Of a stretch of 64,000 bases of DNA, positions 62,027 through 64,000 are shown piece after piece. The notes below the pieces were generated by a model. The model did no database searches. It was not told the DNA's origin and saw nothing but the letters and a program-made list of their open reading frames with translations. The position numbers were made by a program, and so were the translations under genes. Position 1 is the stretch's first letter. Every line of letters starts with the position of its first letter. The stretch is from Eledone cirrhosa. Lineage: Eukaryota > Mollusca > Cephalopoda > Octopoda > Eledonidae. The stretch is from the NCBI GenBank assembly GCA_964016885.1, contig OZ024744.1, positions 115,299,302 through 115,363,301 on the forward strand, given 5' to 3'.

Positions 62027-62535
62027 TATTTCTTTATTAGCCACAAGGGCGCACAAGAAAAGGGGACAATACAAAGACATGCCGGGTATTTTACATACAG
62101 TCGTGTAAAAAATATAAAAACAAACAATTACAACAATCGAAATCCCCAATAGGGGGGAGGCGCCACAAATGGGTTGTTTAATACCCTGTCGATAGAACAA
62201 CCCTCAACTCCAGGAGCGTGTTGTGCAAGTGCTCCTTTCTTCCTTTTGCTCTCTTCCTCAACCTACATGATAAACAGAGAAGGCCCAATCACTCGGGCCA
62301 TTTTCGCTTCATTCACCCACCTTTCAGTAAATTTACTGGGGTGCAGTGCCTCTCTCTCCACCCTGATTCTCCTTCTAAAGTGATACTTAAAGAAGGGAAT
62401 CAATTGTTGTCCGGAGAGAAAGGCATCTGTCCTCAGTCCTCTCAACCTCGTCCACCATATAACTTCTTTCACCATAGCCACCGTACAAAGGAAAACTGCC
62501 TCTCTTTCGTTTTTGAAAGAGGCTGGCAGTTTGTT
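62027..62535 (-). mobile_element. 5'-truncated Tx1/L1-type LINE inserted into the RTE endonuclease region
   Basis: The minus strand reads MVKEVIWWTRLRGLRTDAFL, then FFKYHFRRRIRVEREALHPS and a 3' UTR ending cttgtggctaataaagaaat. The 9-bp taacagata occurs at both borders (62018-62026 and 62536-62544), consistent with a target-site duplication. Nearly the same 3' sequence is found at 23805-24173, so both came from closely related source elements. Confidence 0.9.
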
Positions 62536-63070
62536 TAACAGATAGTTAGGTTATTAGCGTCACAGAATTCCAGGATTCTGGAGCCTTCCTCATTTCTAGT
62601 ACCAAACCCATAGCCTCCATGGATTCCGTCATAGCCGTCACAATGTTGTCCAATGTGACCATTTAGGTCGCCAGCAATAGCTATGTAGTCACTGTCAGTT
62701 ATTTGGGAGGTAGTGAGCATTAACGACTCATAGAATCTGTTTTTTATAACGCCAGGCAGTCCAGATTGGGGTGCATAAGCAGATATTATTGTCACAGTAG
62801 TTCTGTTTAGGACTAGTCTTATTTTAATTATTCTGTCGTTCACTCTATTTACGTCTATTATCTTATCTGCCCACTTTTCTGCTACCATGAATCCTACTCC
62901 ACCCAGCCCATTGTCATTTCCCACCCAGAAAAGTTTATAGCATCGTTTTTTTACTCACAATGAATCTAGCAGACCCACCCCTCCACCTAGTCCCTTGAAC
63001 ACAACAAACATCAACTTTCTTACGTTCAAGCATCTCTACAACCTCGTTAGAGCGACCTTTTAAGGTGCCT
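62536..63070 (-). pseudogene. RTE endonuclease domain, second copy, inactivated
   Basis: The minus strand matches codons 50-230 of the left-edge element: NVGTLKGRSNEVVEMLERKK, VCCVQGTRWRGG, then after a frameshift MGNDNGLGGVGF, SAYAPQSGLPG, AIAGDLNGHIGQH and FCDANNLTIC. The conserved Glu of QETRW is Gly here (CVQGTRW). A run of seven A near 62946-62952 (six in the other copy) shifts the frame. The Tx1-type insertion then interrupts the domain at NLTIC. Confidence 0.85.
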
Positions 63071-63440
63071 ACATTCATGGTACCAACTCTGAAGTTTTGG
63101 ATTTCGTTGGGTGGGTGGAAGGGATGGGTTGGAGGTGCAGGGGGGGGGGGGGGGGGGGGGGGGGTTTGTTAGCCATCCGTGTCTGAAGTAAAGAGGAGTC
63201 CTTGCATTCTTGTCCGGCAACAGGAGGTGAATTTATCTTTATCTTTGATATTGTCATTGAGTGTTCACATTCTTCAAACTCTCCAAATCCCGTTGTCCAT
63301 TTAGCATATCGAAGAGGGAGTAATAGCCGAGGCGGTGGTTTTGTGCAAGACATTGGGGAGAGAAACATATTATAAGCCGCTGAATTATGATTGGACCAAA
63401 TACTAATGGTGGCGTGTGGGGGAGGGGGAGGGAAATGGGA
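63071..63440 (-). mobile_element. RTE N-terminal proline-coding tract and 5' UTR, second copy
   Basis: The minus strand has a Pro-rich leader like that of the left-edge element (ISKIKINSPP, poly-Pro, SKTSELVP). Here a run of 25 G on the plus strand (63140-63164) codes for it, and the frame ends just before NVGTL. One CCAAT-type unit (ttatgattggaccaaat) lies near 63385. Confidence 0.7.
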
Positions 63441-64000
63441 AGGTTAACGAGCAGATTAATTTTTCTGAGGGTCCTACAGATTCGACCATAATTATGAGAA
63501 GTTTAACGAGAAGTTTAATATAAATACCAATAGGTAAATGGACCAGGGATGTTGGAGAGACAGGAAAATGAAGTGAAAATATATTACATTTCTCAACACG
63601 ACAATTCAGCAACAGTAAGAATTCAACAGATTCTGAGTTCATCAACTCACGACAGATTTATTTTATACTTGCAGAGAGAGAGAGAGGAGGAGAGAGAACG
63701 TGAAAATGCAGCACAAGAGTGAAAATATTTCTTTAATAAACTCCAATGAATTTAAAACAAAGATTATTACACAAGACATAATACATAATTGGGATATGTG
63801 AAACAGTTTTGATTTTCTTGTATCACAGTCATAAAAGACATATACTTATATGACATAGGCATGTGTAGTATAGTTGACATTCCTAGAAAGAATTGGCTGT
63901 CCCTTAATCAGATTCTCACATGCCAGGACAGACTATCATCTCCACCAATGGAAAATGAAAGAGCCCCCAGCAGTGCTGCATGATGTTCGGTTTTAGCCCC
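63441..64000. other. Right-edge interval, no gene seen
   Basis: AT-rich sequence with a short GA microsatellite (about 63677-63700). The last about 130 bp (from cattcctagaaagaattggc to gttcggttttagcccc) looks like the end of a dispersed repeat but could not be assigned. No EH-domain exon was found here. Confidence 0.35.

Overview
This is eukaryotic DNA, and most likely from a cephalopod mollusc, with an octopus the best guess. The basis is several near-identical tRNA-derived SINEs, metazoan non-LTR retrotransposons of at least four lineages, spliced exons, and very large minisatellite arrays. The species call is an inference from repeat style; no sequence search was run. Nothing bacterial (operon, CRISPR, rRNA, functional tRNA) is visible.

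The backbone appears to be one minus-strand host gene read from right to left. Three exons with good splice sites and matching phases were found: 58379-58139, 54315-54169 and 20213-20156. The first two resemble gamma-synergin (SYNRG), an AP-1 clathrin-adaptor partner: a stretch like the segment after its EH domain, then an acidic DFADFQ motif. The third exon fits in phase but is not recognisable alone. If all three belong together, they are separated by introns of 3.8 kb and 34 kb, and the rest of the window is intronic.

About two-thirds of the window (roughly 43 kb) is tandem repeat. From left to right these are a 40-bp array (2940-3275), a 31/33-bp array (3690-8055), a 74-bp array (9590-12835), a 29-bp array (20650-24303), a 97-bp array of exactly 25 units (24617-27042), a giant 29-bp array (27440-54065) and a 72-bp array (54590-57740). 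The 74-bp and 97-bp arrays each lie inside retrotransposon coding sequence: the two halves of a broken reading frame flank the array, and the repeat unit contains the codons at the break. The giant array carries four inverted blocks that share the same junction sequences.

The rest is transposon debris. An RTE-type element at the left edge keeps an open frame with a complete endonuclease domain. A second RTE copy at the right (59195-63440) is broken by a nested Tx1/L1-type insertion and by a chimeric Tx1/RTE reverse-transcriptase frame. There are also a decayed Tx1/L1-type LINE (12905-15400), an RTE 3' copy with an inverted 5' end (16046-17265), tails of another LINE, a 340-bp palindrome (58719-59056), and an intronless decayed TPR-protein pseudogene (18147-19360).

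No new multi-gene system is visible. The most unusual features are the minisatellites that grew out of retrotransposon codons, the amplified inversion unit, and a trafficking gene whose introns consist mainly of satellite.
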